Positions 1 through 8,710 of a stretch of DNA of 64,000 bases are shown here, in pieces (position 1 is the stretch's first letter; each line of letters begins with the position of its first letter). Under the pieces are notes generated by a model. It was not told where the DNA came from. It searched no databases and saw only the letters and a list, made by a program, of their open reading frames with translations. The stretch comes from Sphingobacterium sp. ML3W. Lineage in GTDB: Bacteria > Bacteroidota > Bacteroidia > Sphingobacteriales > Sphingobacteriaceae. The position numbers were made by a program, and so were the translations under genes. Location of the stretch: positions 4,092,001 through 4,156,000 of the forward strand of contig NZ_CP009278.1 in NCBI RefSeq assembly GCF_000747525.1, given 5' to 3'.

Positions 1-213
1 AATATTGGGATACTGAATATCCCACGAAAATATCTCACAACCTGTTTGATGAAATGTAAGGAAGGGAATTATGGAGTGGTGCATTTTGGCAAAGGGATTG
101 CACCTATTAAATGCAAAAATGCGTTTCTGATCGAAGTAAGGAATTGCTTTTTTGCCACCCGACCCGATAGTTATCGGGGTTGGGTCAGGCAACTTTTATT
201 GGTTGGGTACTAA
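1..213 (+). CDS. Possible 3' end of an unrecognised ORF, open from the left edge
   Basis: Frame 1 stays open from base 1 to a TAA at 211-213 (70 codons, no start inside the window). The translated stretch has no motif I recognise. Its last codons overlap the 3' end of the minus-strand ThiF-like gene and a strong hairpin, so it may be chance. It is listed because it could be the tail of a gene entering from the left. Confidence 0.15.
   Translation, partial: NIGILNIPRKYLTTCLMKCKEGNYGVVHFGKGIAPIKCKNAFLIEVRNCFFATRPDSYRGWVRQLLLVGY
154..190. repeat. Long hairpin at the 3' end of the PRTRC operon
   Basis: Core stem CCCGATA/TATCGGG (163-169 with 172-178), extended outwards by ACCC/GGGT pairing (157-160 with 182-185) with one bulged G. 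It lies just past the ThiF-like stop codon, so it may terminate the minus-strand operon or protect its 3' end. There is no T-tract on the minus-strand side, so it is not a textbook intrinsic terminator. Confidence 0.45.
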
Positions 214-994
214 AATCTTTCAGATTGTGAAAAAATCCCCTGTATGGGGTCATACCCTTGCGGAATAAGCTCCATAACAATGAGCAACCCATTTGGGTCA
301 AAGAGGAATTAATAAACAAATCCTGTTTTTCCAATGCTTCGGCAAGACTGCAACTTGGTGTGTCGTCTGATTGCTCGGATTGTTTAAGCAATTCGCCAAA
401 TTCGACGGTAACAAATGGCAAGCTTGAAACCGTTTCGTATTTCTCTGAATCGGGTTGTTTTATAGCTCCAATGGTAGATAGAAGTACTTGCCCTGTGTGT
501 TGGCTATTTCCAAAGTCCAACCAATATTTGGGTGTATCTCTGTAATTTCTGCTGTTGCTGATTTCTTTTAGTATTTCGGCAACGCCAAACCTCGCTTTTA
601 CGTTATCCACACAAGTGATGTAAATTGTTGCCTGTGCATATTCGGGCAGTCTTCTTAAACTGTCCATTTCAAATTTAATGGTTTCCGCTTTCCAATTTGT
701 ACCCGAAAAGCGGTTTGCTCGGTTTATGAGCGCAACGGATTTGTACAATCCTGTTTCACACTCTGCAAAACGTTGTCTGCCTAAATTGGCATTGGTTACA
801 ATATCATCGTCCCAAAGACGGATTTGCAGACCTGCGTGTCCCAATTCTATTAAACTGTGGTTCATTTCCATTAAGGCGGTCAATACTTTTGAGCCTGTAC
901 CACCTGCGCCAATAAGATTTACCGAAATCGGATTGGTGGGACTTATCAGATAATTATCGGTAAAATGTACTTTTAGTTTCTCGGTATTCATCAC
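185..994 (-). CDS. PRTRC system ThiF family protein (E1-like adenylyltransferase)
   Basis: E1/ThiF-fold enzyme expected to bind ATP and adenylate a C-terminal glycine. The Rossmann glycine loop GAGGTGS is near residues 30-36, followed by the acidic DDDIV segment and the conserved N-x-G-R-Q-R (NLGRQRF). A TPSCSLAEAL segment further on supplies a cysteine. At 269 aa it matches the single-domain PRTRC ThiF proteins rather than the longer ThiF/MoeB. It overlaps PRTRC B by 4 bp (ATGA-type), so the two are probably translationally coupled. It is the last gene of the minus-strand run from ssb. The molecular target of PRTRC systems is not established; the E1-like role is inferred from the fold. Confidence 0.85.
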   Translation of the reverse strand: MMNTEKLKVHFTDNYLISPTNPISVNLIGAGGTGSKVLTALMEMNHSLIELGHAGLQIRLWDDDIVTNANLGRQRFAECETGLYKSVALINRANRFSGTNWKAETIKFEMDSLRRLPEYAQATIYITCVDNVKARFGVAEILKEISNSRNYRDTPKYWLDFGNSQHTGQVLLSTIGAIKQPDSEKYETVSSLPFVTVEFGELLKQSEQSDDTPSCSLAEALEKQDLFINSSLTQMGCSLLWSLFRKGMTPYRGFFHNLKDFSTQPIKVA

Positions 995-1713
995 AATAGA
1001 TTTTTAAGTGTTTTGTTATTCTTTTTCAATACTTCTTTTGGGAAGGGTTTGCCTGTTTGAATCAGGTCTTTCCAAAGTTTTACACAATTGCCTTTTATAG
1101 GGCTGTTTCTTCCCAATAAGTGACTGAAATAACTATTGAAAAAATAGTCTTCCCAAGCCTGTATAAATTCCTCGACCGAAGCGGAGTTTTCAATGTTGAT
1201 ATTGACCGAACCCATACATACTTTTCCATCTTCATAGATGTTGAAAAAAGGAGTAAAATATAAAGAAGTTTTCTCGGTTGGTCGCCTATCGCTTGCCAAT
1301 GCAAATACCGATAGACTATTTTTGTTGGCATACCAAATCATTGGCGGTACATACGCTAATCCGTTAGGGATGTCAAGACTGTCGACAAAATACAGGTGTC
1401 GCCTTTGTGCTTTAGTGTACCATAGTACCGTGCCTTTTTCACTTGGATTAATGTGCAGAATATTTGTCGGAAAAATTCCATTGGATTTTAAAAAGGCTTT
1501 ATCCTTGTCCTTTTCAGTCTGTAATGCCCTTGCCAATACATTTGCTTCTCGCTGGGTCAAAGGGTGGGCATTGATGGGATTGCCATTTTTATCCATATCA
1601 AAATACTCTACATATATATCTGTATTCGCTCCTTTGGTTTCATAGAATACCAAAGCGGATTTAGGGTGGTATAATGTCCCAAAACTTGTGGTTATGTCGT
1701 TTGTATTATTCAT
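991..1713 (-). CDS. PRTRC system protein B (E2-like)
   Basis: 240 aa, recognised as PRTRC protein B from its sequence and position before the ThiF gene. PRTRC B proteins belong to the prokaryotic E2-like (UBC-fold) group; here the candidate active region is FNIYEDGKVCMGS, with a cysteine near residue 167 in the place expected for an E2-type catalytic residue. The start overlaps the preceding gene's stop by 4 bp and its own stop overlaps ThiF by 4 bp, so the three genes form a tightly coupled set. The E2-like assignment rests on published family analyses; function in this element is inferred. Confidence 0.8.
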   Translation of the reverse strand: MNNTNDITTSFGTLYHPKSALVFYETKGANTDIYVEYFDMDKNGNPINAHPLTQREANVLARALQTEKDKDKAFLKSNGIFPTNILHINPSEKGTVLWYTKAQRRHLYFVDSLDIPNGLAYVPPMIWYANKNSLSVFALASDRRPTEKTSLYFTPFFNIYEDGKVCMGSVNINIENSASVEEFIQAWEDYFFNSYFSHLLGRNSPIKGNCVKLWKDLIQTGKPFPKEVLKKNNKTLKNLL

Positions 1714-2891
1714 TTTCTTGATGTTTCGTAGTTATACAATAAGTCACATATATCGTTTAAAAGGGCAAATATTCTGTTCTCAAAATCGAGGCACGTATTG
1801 TTTATATTATTTCCGTCAAAGCGTTTGCAAATGGTCGGTTCCTGCATTGCTCCGTACTCGTTAAACTCGTTGTTGATGCTGTCGGAAATGCTCTCGTATA
1901 ACCATCCTTTAGTGTGCGATATAAAAGAAATGTACTTTTCCATAGCAATGATTTCGTTTTCGTTTTCGTCCTCTTCGTTTTCGGGGTCTTCATTAATCGG
2001 TGCATTTCGGAAAATGCTTGCCTGTGGATACTCTGTATATAAATCAAAAGCATTGCTAGCCATCTGCCAACAATCGTGGTCAAACGTATCAAGGCTTTTA
2101 AAAGCATTTAAACGCTGTTGAAATACCTTTAAGTTGATACGGTTAAATAGTTTTTGTTCTATGCTATCGCCAATCAATTCCGTTTTTGCAAATTCACGAT
2201 TGTACACTTCGGTTTCTTCCGTTTCATCGTCCTGTTCCACCCAATCTTTGTGCATTTCGTACATCCAATACAAATAGCTGTCTTCCTGTCTGTAATAGGG
2301 AACATCCGCAATGTGGTACAGATAAGAGCAAACGGAAATGAGCAATTGTGCATTCTTTTTCCGCTTGGGGTCGTGTAGCATTTGATAAAGAGATTCAATC
2401 GGAATATAATAAAGCGTTGTTCCTGTGTTGTATTTTTCCTCGCTTATAAAGTAGGTTTTCTTACTATCCTGTACCAAACGTATTTCTTCCCAATTCAGCA
2501 CACGTTGTTTTAGCTTTTCTTCTAAATCCCATAGAGCCAATACCATATTGTAGGGATATTCAAATTCGGAGGTCTGTATTGGGTTTATTTTGTAATGCTC
2601 AGCAAGTTGGGAAAGGGACTTGTAAAAATCCCTCTCCGTTTTTGCTGTTTTCTTACAAGCCTGTACCGTCTTGGTTTCTCTCAGTTTGGGCAGGAAAGAA
2701 GTTCTTAGAAAACCATTGGCAACATTTCTGTTGGTACAGATTTCCGTTTGTCTTTCCGAATTTCGTTTGCGTCTTTGGCTTTTTGCATCCAATTGGCGAA
2801 CTCGTTCAACTGTTGGAACAATTGTCTTTGTTGCTTTTTTTCGGGTGGACTGATTGTTCCCGATATGATATGTTTGCGCATAATTCATCAT
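1710..2891 (-). CDS. Uncharacterised PRTRC-cassette protein
   Basis: 393 aa protein between PRTRC C and PRTRC B. The N-terminus (about residues 1-90) is very basic (Lys/Arg-rich, low complexity) and probably disordered or nucleic-acid binding. The middle and C-terminus are rich in aromatic and acidic residues and predicted mostly helical, with an acidic linker of repeated Glu/Asp/Asn near residue 300. I recognise no catalytic motif. It may be the Bacteroidota counterpart of PRTRC protein F, judged by position only. It overlaps PRTRC B by 4 bp and starts 14 bp after PRTRC C. Confidence 0.7.
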   Translation of the reverse strand: MMNYAQTYHIGNNQSTRKKATKTIVPTVERVRQLDAKSQRRKRNSERQTEICTNRNVANGFLRTSFLPKLRETKTVQACKKTAKTERDFYKSLSQLAEHYKINPIQTSEFEYPYNMVLALWDLEEKLKQRVLNWEEIRLVQDSKKTYFISEEKYNTGTTLYYIPIESLYQMLHDPKRKKNAQLLISVCSYLYHIADVPYYRQEDSYLYWMYEMHKDWVEQDDETEETEVYNREFAKTELIGDSIEQKLFNRINLKVFQQRLNAFKSLDTFDHDCWQMASNAFDLYTEYPQASIFRNAPINEDPENEEDENENEIIAMEKYISFISHTKGWLYESISDSINNEFNEYGAMQEPTICKRFDGNNINNTCLDFENRIFALLNDICDLLYNYETSRK

Positions 2892-2905
2892 TTTATAATT
2901 TTGGT

Positions 2906-3133
2906 TTAACCTTTCGTACCCATTACGCTCTCAAATTTGTACTCTACTGCATCATCCTTAATCTGCGGTGCAGATATTTTGGCGGTGGTCAGTATTGGGT
3001 ATGTATTGGCGTAAAAATTCAGTACACTTTCCACGCTCCAACGTGGTTCGGGGTCGGTTAATCGGATTTCCTGTCCTTTATCCATGAGTATAAAAACTCG
3101 TTCTAATTGCGTTGCTAATAACATAATTTCCAA
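2906..3133 (-). CDS. PRTRC system protein C (ubiquitin-like)
   Basis: 75 aa. PRTRC protein C belongs to the prokaryotic ubiquitin-like (Prok_Ub) family. The sequence shows the compact beta-rich pattern (RVFILMDKGQEIRLTDPEP...) and ends in a glycine (GTKG), as expected if a C-terminal Gly is the group activated by the ThiF-like E1. The start could also be Met4. Flanked by PRTRC E upstream (8-bp gap) and the unnamed gene downstream. With ThiF and PRTRC B it completes a Ub/E1/E2-like set; a JAB peptidase and a ParB-like partner are not in the window. Conjugation activity is inferred, not shown. Confidence 0.8.
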   Translation of the reverse strand: MEIMLLATQLERVFILMDKGQEIRLTDPEPRWSVESVLNFYANTYPILTTAKISAPQIKDDAVEYKFESVMGTKG

Positions 3134-3141
3134 TTTTTAGA

Positions 3142-3753
3142 TTAATATTCTTGTTCTTCTTGTTCCGTTTCATCTATCGGATAATCAGGCAAACTTTCTT
3201 CTTGCGGTTGTTCGGTTTTTTCCTCTTCTGCCATTGCTCCAAAAAGACTTGGTGTACTAAACTTGTTGGACAATGTTGTTTTGCGTTTACGTATCTCGTC
3301 CGCCTTTTCGGGAAACTCGGTTATATCGGGTACTTTCATCCACGCTTCACGGAATTTGCCCTCTTTCTCCAATTCGTCCGTTTTTGTCATTCCCTCTTTG
3401 AATTTCTTGTCTTTGGCTTCCTGTTCTTTCTTCTGCTTGTCGGCTTTTTCCTTTTCCATTGCCGATTGTTTTTTGGCTTCTTCCAATTGCTTCATAAAGG
3501 CTTCCATATCTACCATTAATCCCGAAGCGGTCTGAATGGGTGCGGTTATCTGCTGAAAAAATCCCTCGTCCAATTCTTCTGCCGTTCCCCTTAAATTAAG
3601 TGGGGGTATCAGTCGCTTTGCGTTATCTCCGCATTGCTCATTCTGTACAATTAGAGAAACAATAAGATTGTTTTCTGCTCCTTTGGCTATGGTAAGTTGC
3701 AGATTACCTGTGAAATCCAACTGTGTTATCTGATTGAAAAAATTCGTGTTCAT
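3142..3753 (-). CDS. PRTRC system protein E
   Basis: 203 aa. The N-terminal domain (about residues 1-75) contains the conserved segment PPLNLRGTAEELDEGFF typical of PRTRC E. A long charged helix rich in Lys/Glu (about 85-135, probable coiled coil) follows, then an acidic C-terminus of Glu/Asp/Gln. It is the first recognisable PRTRC gene of the operon, 8 bp upstream of PRTRC C. No enzymatic motif. Role unknown; usually found on plasmids and integrative elements alongside ParB- and ThiF-like genes. Confidence 0.8.
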   Translation of the reverse strand: MNTNFFNQITQLDFTGNLQLTIAKGAENNLIVSLIVQNEQCGDNAKRLIPPLNLRGTAEELDEGFFQQITAPIQTASGLMVDMEAFMKQLEEAKKQSAMEKEKADKQKKEQEAKDKKFKEGMTKTDELEKEGKFREAWMKVPDITEFPEKADEIRKRKTTLSNKFSTPSLFGAMAEEEKTEQPQEESLPDYPIDETEQEEQEY

Positions 3754-3765
3754 CGTTCTAAAATT

Positions 3766-3960
3766 TTAATGGTTGTTTACTCGTTCTTTTATTGCTGTTA
3801 ACTTCTCGTACATATCCGTCCAATAAGCGTTCTGTCGTTTATCAAAATCTGTATATTTTTTATCCTCGTGCCTAAATTGTGTGTACCGTTTGGTTATACG
3901 AATTGCTTCATTGAGGTCAGTTACTTCGATTGGATAACCGTTTAAATCCGTTACTTTCAC
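3766..3960 (-). CDS. Small hypothetical protein of the element
   Basis: 64 aa, charged, no motif recognised. The start ATG overlaps the stop of the Api92-like gene by 4 bp and its stop lies 12 bp before PRTRC E, so it sits inside the operon and is probably translated. No signal peptide or membrane segment. Confidence 0.6.
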   Translation of the reverse strand: MKVTDLNGYPIEVTDLNEAIRITKRYTQFRHEDKKYTDFDKRQNAYWTDMYEKLTAIKERVNNH

Positions 3961-4433
3961 AGGTTTGCTATTTTACGTTCCAACAGGGTTTCTAAAATCT
4001 CACAATCGCTGTCGTAGTCTTTGCCATCAAAATGATAGGTGTCGGTTTCTTCGTCAAACTGATACATTTCGAAATCCTCGTCTTCCAAATAAATATCCGT
4101 GAGTAGCCTGTCAGAAAATGTCGCTCTGCCATATACAAGGTTGCTTATTTCTTCATAGTCCTGTACAAAATCCACTTGGTAGTATTCTGCTATCTTTTGG
4201 ACAATTTCAATATTGGGCGACCATTTTGTTTCGTACTGAAAAATCCCTGCATCGCCCTTATTCCAATAGCTATCGAAGAAATAGCCTCCGTTTTCATCTG
4301 TGATAAAATCGGGCAATTGTCCCCTTTCCGTTTGCTCTTCCTTTTCCTTCATTGTTTGGAAAAGCTGTTGTATTTGTTGGATTGCTTCCTCGTTTCCCTC
4401 GAAAACAACCGTATTACTACACCAATTGGCCAT
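3957..4433 (-). CDS. DUF1281/Api92-like protein
   Basis: 158 aa. The N-terminus MANWCSNTVVFEG is the hallmark start of the Api92-like/DUF1281 ferredoxin-fold family found in phages, plasmids and integrative elements. The remainder is acidic, with many Asp/Glu/Tyr in the last 50 residues. Function unknown. It overlaps the next small gene by 4 bp and follows the DUF932 gene by about 50 bp, inside the minus-strand mobile-element operon. Confidence 0.75.
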   Translation of the reverse strand: MANWCSNTVVFEGNEEAIQQIQQLFQTMKEKEEQTERGQLPDFITDENGGYFFDSYWNKGDAGIFQYETKWSPNIEIVQKIAEYYQVDFVQDYEEISNLVYGRATFSDRLLTDIYLEDEDFEMYQFDEETDTYHFDGKDYDSDCEILETLLERKIANL

Positions 4434-4484
4434 AATGTTTAGTTTTAATAGGCTACCACCAATTAAGGCGGTAGCCTGTAGTTA

Positions 4485-5558
4485 TTAATTAAGGTTTAGA
4501 ATTTCCGCACCATCCGTTGTAAAAGATGTACACAAGTCGAATGCTTTCTGTGATTTGAGTTGTGCCGTTCCACCTAGCACAATACTCTGTAACTTGGCTT
4601 CATCATCTTTGTAGTTGCGTACATTCTGATAGTAGCCTGTCACGGCATTGTACGCCCCGAACAACGTGCCTTTTGTGGTGTCCATTTGTTGTGTATCGCT
4701 TGTCATAGCATAAGCAAAGGCATCATTTACCACATTTTTGAATACGGTGGAAACTTCGTCTTCTGCACCTTTTTTCAATAGATCCAATGTTTCTTTATTT
4801 GGACAAAGTGCCAATTGGATGAGCTTTCTTACCTCTAGGTCAGTAACCTTTACCTTAGTCCATCCGTTGAATATGCTTTCTAACTGTGTGCTTAGCGTGT
4901 TCGCCAATCCCATTATTTTATGGGCATTTTCAATACGTTGTTTTGCTCCCGAAGTGTGCTTGATACGTACTACATTGGTCATGTTGCGAAGCGAAGCGTT
5001 AAGCGTGTTTTGGCAGACAATCCGAACGGGTGTGAATGCGGCTGTAATACTTCCGCTCCCATCGTGCGAAGTCGTGAGGAAGATATATTTCTCGGTTACG
5101 TCATCGCCATTGCCTACACGGATATAGTCGGGTAATTTGGCTGTAATAAATATGCGCTCTCCATTGCCCAACGCTCCTGCGGTTTCATAAAGAATACCCT
5201 CGCCACCGCCTACAATAGCATCAAAGAAATTAAAGGCTTCACGGTTTTGTACAATGTGGTAATCCTTGCCCACTACGCCCAATACGGCATTGTTGTCAGT
5301 GCGTATGTTGGCAAAATAGTTGGGAACCTCTAATTCGTTACTGCCTATTTCGATACCGTTAGCCGTTTCGATAATACCAGAACCTTTGGTAAACAGTGGC
5401 GTTTTGATGACTTCATAGTCTAGCCCAGCGTGCTTGATTGCTTCAGCACTGGTTGGGTACTGTTCTACGATTTGCCCCAAACCGTGCCATGCTTTTTCTT
5501 TTACGCTAAAAAATGAATAGCGTCCTGTCTGCTTGTTGAAATTAATGTTGTGTGCCAT
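4485..5558 (-). CDS. DUF932 domain protein (phage/plasmid-like)
   Basis: 357 aa, with the family-typical opening (MAHNINFN...SFFSVKEKAWHGLGQIV) and the DUF932 body including DYHIVQNREAFNFFDAIV and the FTPVRIVCQNTLNASL block. DUF932 (TIGR03299-like) proteins are frequent on plasmids, phages and ICEs next to ssb and replication or maintenance genes; their biochemical role is unknown. It lies 43 bp downstream of ssb and 51 bp upstream of the Api92-like gene, probably in one transcript. Confidence 0.85.
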   Translation of the reverse strand: MAHNINFNKQTGRYSFFSVKEKAWHGLGQIVEQYPTSAEAIKHAGLDYEVIKTPLFTKGSGIIETANGIEIGSNELEVPNYFANIRTDNNAVLGVVGKDYHIVQNREAFNFFDAIVGGGEGILYETAGALGNGERIFITAKLPDYIRVGNGDDVTEKYIFLTTSHDGSGSITAAFTPVRIVCQNTLNASLRNMTNVVRIKHTSGAKQRIENAHKIMGLANTLSTQLESIFNGWTKVKVTDLEVRKLIQLALCPNKETLDLLKKGAEDEVSTVFKNVVNDAFAYAMTSDTQQMDTTKGTLFGAYNAVTGYYQNVRNYKDDEAKLQSIVLGGTAQLKSQKAFDLCTSFTTDGAEILNLN

Positions 5559-5601
5559 GATAAAATAATTTAAAGGTTGAAAATTAATTGAATACTCGTT
5601 G

Positions 5602-5994
5602 TTAAAATGGGAGGTCGTCCTCTGTTCCTTGTTCTGCTGTCTTGTTGCTTTTGGGTTTTGCAGTAGCCTGTACAGTTTCTGTCCTTCTGCTACCTCCGTG
5701 CAGTTTGATTTGCGAAGTATGGAAATTCAGTCCTGCTCTTGGCTCTCCGTCATTTCCTACCCACGCTCTTGTGCTTACTCTGCCTGTGAGTTCTACCAAT
5801 ATGCCTTTTGTGAGTAGCTTGGCAACATTGGGCGTAATCCAATAGGAGCAATCGAAATAGGTTGTTTGCTCGATGCGTTCGCCCTGTTTGTTACGATAGC
5901 TGTTGTTGGTCGCTACCGAAAAATTTACTACTTGCTTGTCCTGTGACGTTGTACGTACTTCCGCATCCCTTGTCAGTCTTCCTGTGATGTTCAT
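5602..5994 (-). CDS. ssb: Single-stranded DNA-binding protein of the element
   Basis: 130 aa SSB with an OB fold: MNITGRLTRDAEVRTT start, then VVNFSVATNNSYRNKQGER and the strand pair around LVELTGRVSTRAW. A short Gln/Lys/Ser-rich linker leads to the acidic tip EDDLPF, the conserved tail that recruits replication and repair partners. Shorter than a typical chromosomal SSB and located in the mobile element, so probably the element's own copy used in conjugative or replicative DNA processing. First gene of the minus-strand operon that continues into the PRTRC cassette. Confidence 0.85.
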   Translation of the reverse strand: MNITGRLTRDAEVRTTSQDKQVVNFSVATNNSYRNKQGERIEQTTYFDCSYWITPNVAKLLTKGILVELTGRVSTRAWVGNDGEPRAGLNFHTSQIKLHGGSRRTETVQATAKPKSNKTAEQGTEDDLPF

Positions 5995-6797
5995 GATTTC
6001 TACTTTTTTGCGTTATTAAATTTGTTCTGATTTGTTTTTTTTTGATTTATTCGGCAATGAGAGGAGGTGCTGAAGTTTCGTTTCACTCTTTTACTATTTC
6101 CAATGCTATATTTTTTTATTTCTGATATTTTTTTTATTCGTCTAAAGAGCCGGAGTATGCTTTGTTTCGTTTCACGAGCATAAAAGGTTTGTGTTTAGCA
6201 GCAACAAGGTTTTGACAAAAAAATACGACCCGTATGGGTGGAGATTATTTTGCAAACCCGGAGGGCGTGACCTTTTTGCTGCGTCAAGAACACGGAAATA
6301 CCTTTGCTCTTGAAATGGGACAAAACAGCATACTGGCTCTTAGATAAAAACCAATGTGGAAGCCAATGGAAAAGGCATTTAGGAAATGGTCTGTGTGAGT
6401 ACAAAATCTGCATCTGTGCAGCAGAATTTCTAAACGAATATTATTTGTAGTATTGTGGCTTTGGAAGCCACTGAAAGGGTGTTGAAAAAATATTGAAGAG
6501 GATCGTGCCAGGGCATTTTTTCAATATCCTTGACCAAGCATCCGATCAAAGCTCTTTTATGAGCGTTGGCATTTGCGATGGAAAAATAAATGTGCTTTGA
6601 GGATAAAAAATAAGGGCATAAAAAAAGCAGGACTATTTAAATTTTCCCAAATTAGACTTTCAAGTTAGCTCAAGACGATACCTATCTTACCATTTAGCCA
6701 ACCACATCCTTTTAAAGCCAAGGACTACGAGTAGTTTACCCGTCTAACCTTGATTGGATAACTTTCAAGTCAAGGAATAATCAAGGTAGAATAGGCA
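5995..6797. other. 800-bp intergenic region of the mobile element
   Basis: Divergent region between ssb (minus) and the recombinase unit (plus), so it must contain promoters for both. It holds the inverted repeat at 6198-6282 and an AT-rich tract near 6100-6140. Near 6482-6530 there is a weak inverted pair (TTGAAAAAATAT and ATTTTTTCAATA). The minus-strand 72-codon ORF at 6195-6413 has no recognisable content. A transfer origin or regulatory RNA is possible but not demonstrated. Confidence 0.4.
6198..6282. repeat. Widely spaced inverted repeat in the ssb-recombinase gap
   Basis: GCAGCAACAAGGT (6198-6210) pairs with ACCTTTTTGCTGC (6270-6282) at 12 of 13 positions across a 59-nt loop that contains smaller complementary pieces (ACCCGTATGGGT). 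Looks like a structured RNA or oriT-type fold. Confidence 0.4.
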
Positions 6798-6965
6798 ATG
6801 AAAGAGGTATCGAAAAATATCAGAATGACACCGGAAAGGATAATCAAATTACTCCAGAAGGAGGATATAACATTGAGCGAAGCAGAAGCAACCCAATTAT
6901 TGATGTTTCTAAGAAAGATAGCGAGAATAACGGTGACCAAATATTTAGAAGGAAATGAATGTTGA
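6798..6965 (+). CDS. Small leader protein coupled to the first serine recombinase
   Basis: 55 codons: ATG at 6798, TGA at 6963-6965, overlapping the recombinase start at 6955 by 11 bp in another frame. The product is helical and charged (MTPERIIKLLQKEDITLSEAEATQLL...). I recognise no named domain, but small ORFs of this type sit directly upstream of large serine recombinases in Bacteroidota elements. The overlap suggests translational coupling. Could be a DNA-binding accessory factor or a leader peptide; function unknown. Confidence 0.6.
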   Translation: MKEVSKNIRMTPERIIKLLQKEDITLSEAEATQLLMFLRKIARITVTKYLEGNEC

Positions 6966-8445
6966 AAGAGGTAAGATAGCGGATCTATATGTGCGTGTAA
7001 GTACTGATGAACAGGCAGACAAGGGGTACTCGCAACGTAGTCAAGAGGAAATGCTGAGAAAATATTGTGGGAATCACTGCATAGAGATAAGAAACGTGAT
7101 TTATGAAGACTATTCTGCCAAATCATTCAGCCGACCTGAATGGAAAAAACTACTATCCAATCTAAGAAAGCATAGAAACAAAATAGATCTTATCTTATTT
7201 ACCAAATGGGACCGATTTAGCCGCAATGCGGGGGATGCTTATCAGATGATAAACGTACTTCGTGATTTAGGTGCAGAACCACAGGCGATGGAGCAACCCC
7301 TAGATTTATCCATTCCCGAAAATAAGATGATGCTTGCATTTTACCTAGCTGCTCCCGAGGTAGAGAATGACCGTCGAGCATTAAATGTGTTTTATGGGAT
7401 GAGAAGGGCGAAAAAAGAAGGGCGCTATATGGGACTGGCTCCGGTGGGGTACAAAAATAAAATTGACGGAAGTGGCAATAAATACATCGCTCTGAAGGAA
7501 CCTGATGCCACTATTCTCCATTGGGCATTCGAGGAATTATCGAACGGTACTTTCAATACGGAACAGATCTGGAAAAAGGCAAGAGAAAAAGGATTAAAAT
7601 GCAGTAAAAATGCTTTCTGGCAAATTATTCGAAATCCATTATATTGCGGAAAGATCTTCCTCCCCAAATTTAAGGATGAGGAAAGTTGTTTTGTCCAGGG
7701 ACAACATCAACCTATTATCTCAGAAGAACTATATGAGAAAGTCCAAGAAATATTGGATGGTAGAGGGAGAACATATCGTTCCAAAATACAAACTCGAAAC
7801 GATTTCCCTTTGAGGGGCTTTCTGATATGTCCAATATGTGGAAACCTGCTGACTGCAAGTAAATCAAAAGGCAGAAATGGACATTATAGCTATTACCATT
7901 GTCGCAAGGGATGTACTTACAGAATCAGGATAGAAAAATTGCATCAAGTTTTTGAATATGAATTACGGAGATATATACCCCGAAAAGAAATTTACGATAT
8001 TTATCGAAATATAATAGCTGAAACCTATTATGAGCTTACGCAAAGTTCACAGGTTTCGAAGAAACAAATACTACATCAATTAAAAGACTACGAAAACAGG
8101 ATATCCCATATTCGAAACCTATTGGCGACCCAGAAAATAGATCCATTGGATTACCTCGAAATCAAAAATCAGTATAGCTCAACAATTGATGACCTGAACA
8201 AAAAACTAGATACACTTTGCGGTAGTATTCCTTCTATCGAAACATTATTGGAAAAAGATATAAATAGGCTCATGGCCTTTGACAAAATCTTTGCGGCAGG
8301 GAATATCGAAGACATTCGTTCTCTTATTCAAACACTATATCCCGAAAAGCTTATGTTTTATGGAACATTAATTGGGAGAGCAGAGAGAAATAAAGTCTTA
8401 AAAAGTGCGTATAACTACGATCCAAAGGTTGTGCATAGTATATAA
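6955..8445 (+). CDS. Large serine recombinase (first copy)
   Basis: 496 aa site-specific recombinase, acting by a 5'-phosphoserine mechanism to integrate or excise the element. Resolvase domain at the N-terminus with YVRVSTDEQ; Ser16 is the likely nucleophile, with Arg14. The conserved FTKWDRFSRN and QPLDLSIPENKMMLAFYLAAPEVEN follow. The recombinase domain (about 170-270) contains NPLYCGKI, then a zinc ribbon (CPICG ... YYHCRKGC) and a C-terminal coiled-coil region (about 360-430). Translation probably couples to the 55-codon ORF. A terminator follows at 8490. Closely related to the next gene. Confidence 0.9.
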   Translation: MNVERGKIADLYVRVSTDEQADKGYSQRSQEEMLRKYCGNHCIEIRNVIYEDYSAKSFSRPEWKKLLSNLRKHRNKIDLILFTKWDRFSRNAGDAYQMINVLRDLGAEPQAMEQPLDLSIPENKMMLAFYLAAPEVENDRRALNVFYGMRRAKKEGRYMGLAPVGYKNKIDGSGNKYIALKEPDATILHWAFEELSNGTFNTEQIWKKAREKGLKCSKNAFWQIIRNPLYCGKIFLPKFKDEESCFVQGQHQPIISEELYEKVQEILDGRGRTYRSKIQTRNDFPLRGFLICPICGNLLTASKSKGRNGHYSYYHCRKGCTYRIRIEKLHQVFEYELRRYIPRKEIYDIYRNIIAETYYELTQSSQVSKKQILHQLKDYENRISHIRNLLATQKIDPLDYLEIKNQYSSTIDDLNKKLDTLCGSIPSIETLLEKDINRLMAFDKIFAAGNIEDIRSLIQTLYPEKLMFYGTLIGRAERNKVLKSAYNYDPKVVHSI

Positions 8446-8489
8446 TGCACTTTGAAATTGAATCAATTCCATAAACCATTAAAGTAAAG

Positions 8490-8513
8490 CACTCTACTGA
8501 AGAGTGTTTTTTT
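8490..8513 (+). terminator. Intrinsic terminator after the first recombinase
   Basis: CACTCT (8490-8495), 5-nt loop, AGAGTG (8501-8506), then seven T. It separates the two recombinase genes into different transcripts. Confidence 0.75.
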
Positions 8514-8710
8514 GTTTTATCCTTTTAAGTAAAACAAAAATTAAAAGTATGTTCCCATTACTACTGTTTTGAAATTAACTTTTAAAGGACACTAAGGTCA
8601 AACAAAATCCGTAAATTAGTGTCATTAAAAGCCAAAAGCAGCCAATGCACGACAAGACTTCAGAATACAAGAACTTGTTGGCTGCTCTCTCAATAAAATT
8701 AGACAGTATT

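Noticed and set aside
6195..6413. Minus-strand 72-codon ORF
   Set aside because: No motif, and it overlaps an inverted repeat in an intergenic region; likely chance.
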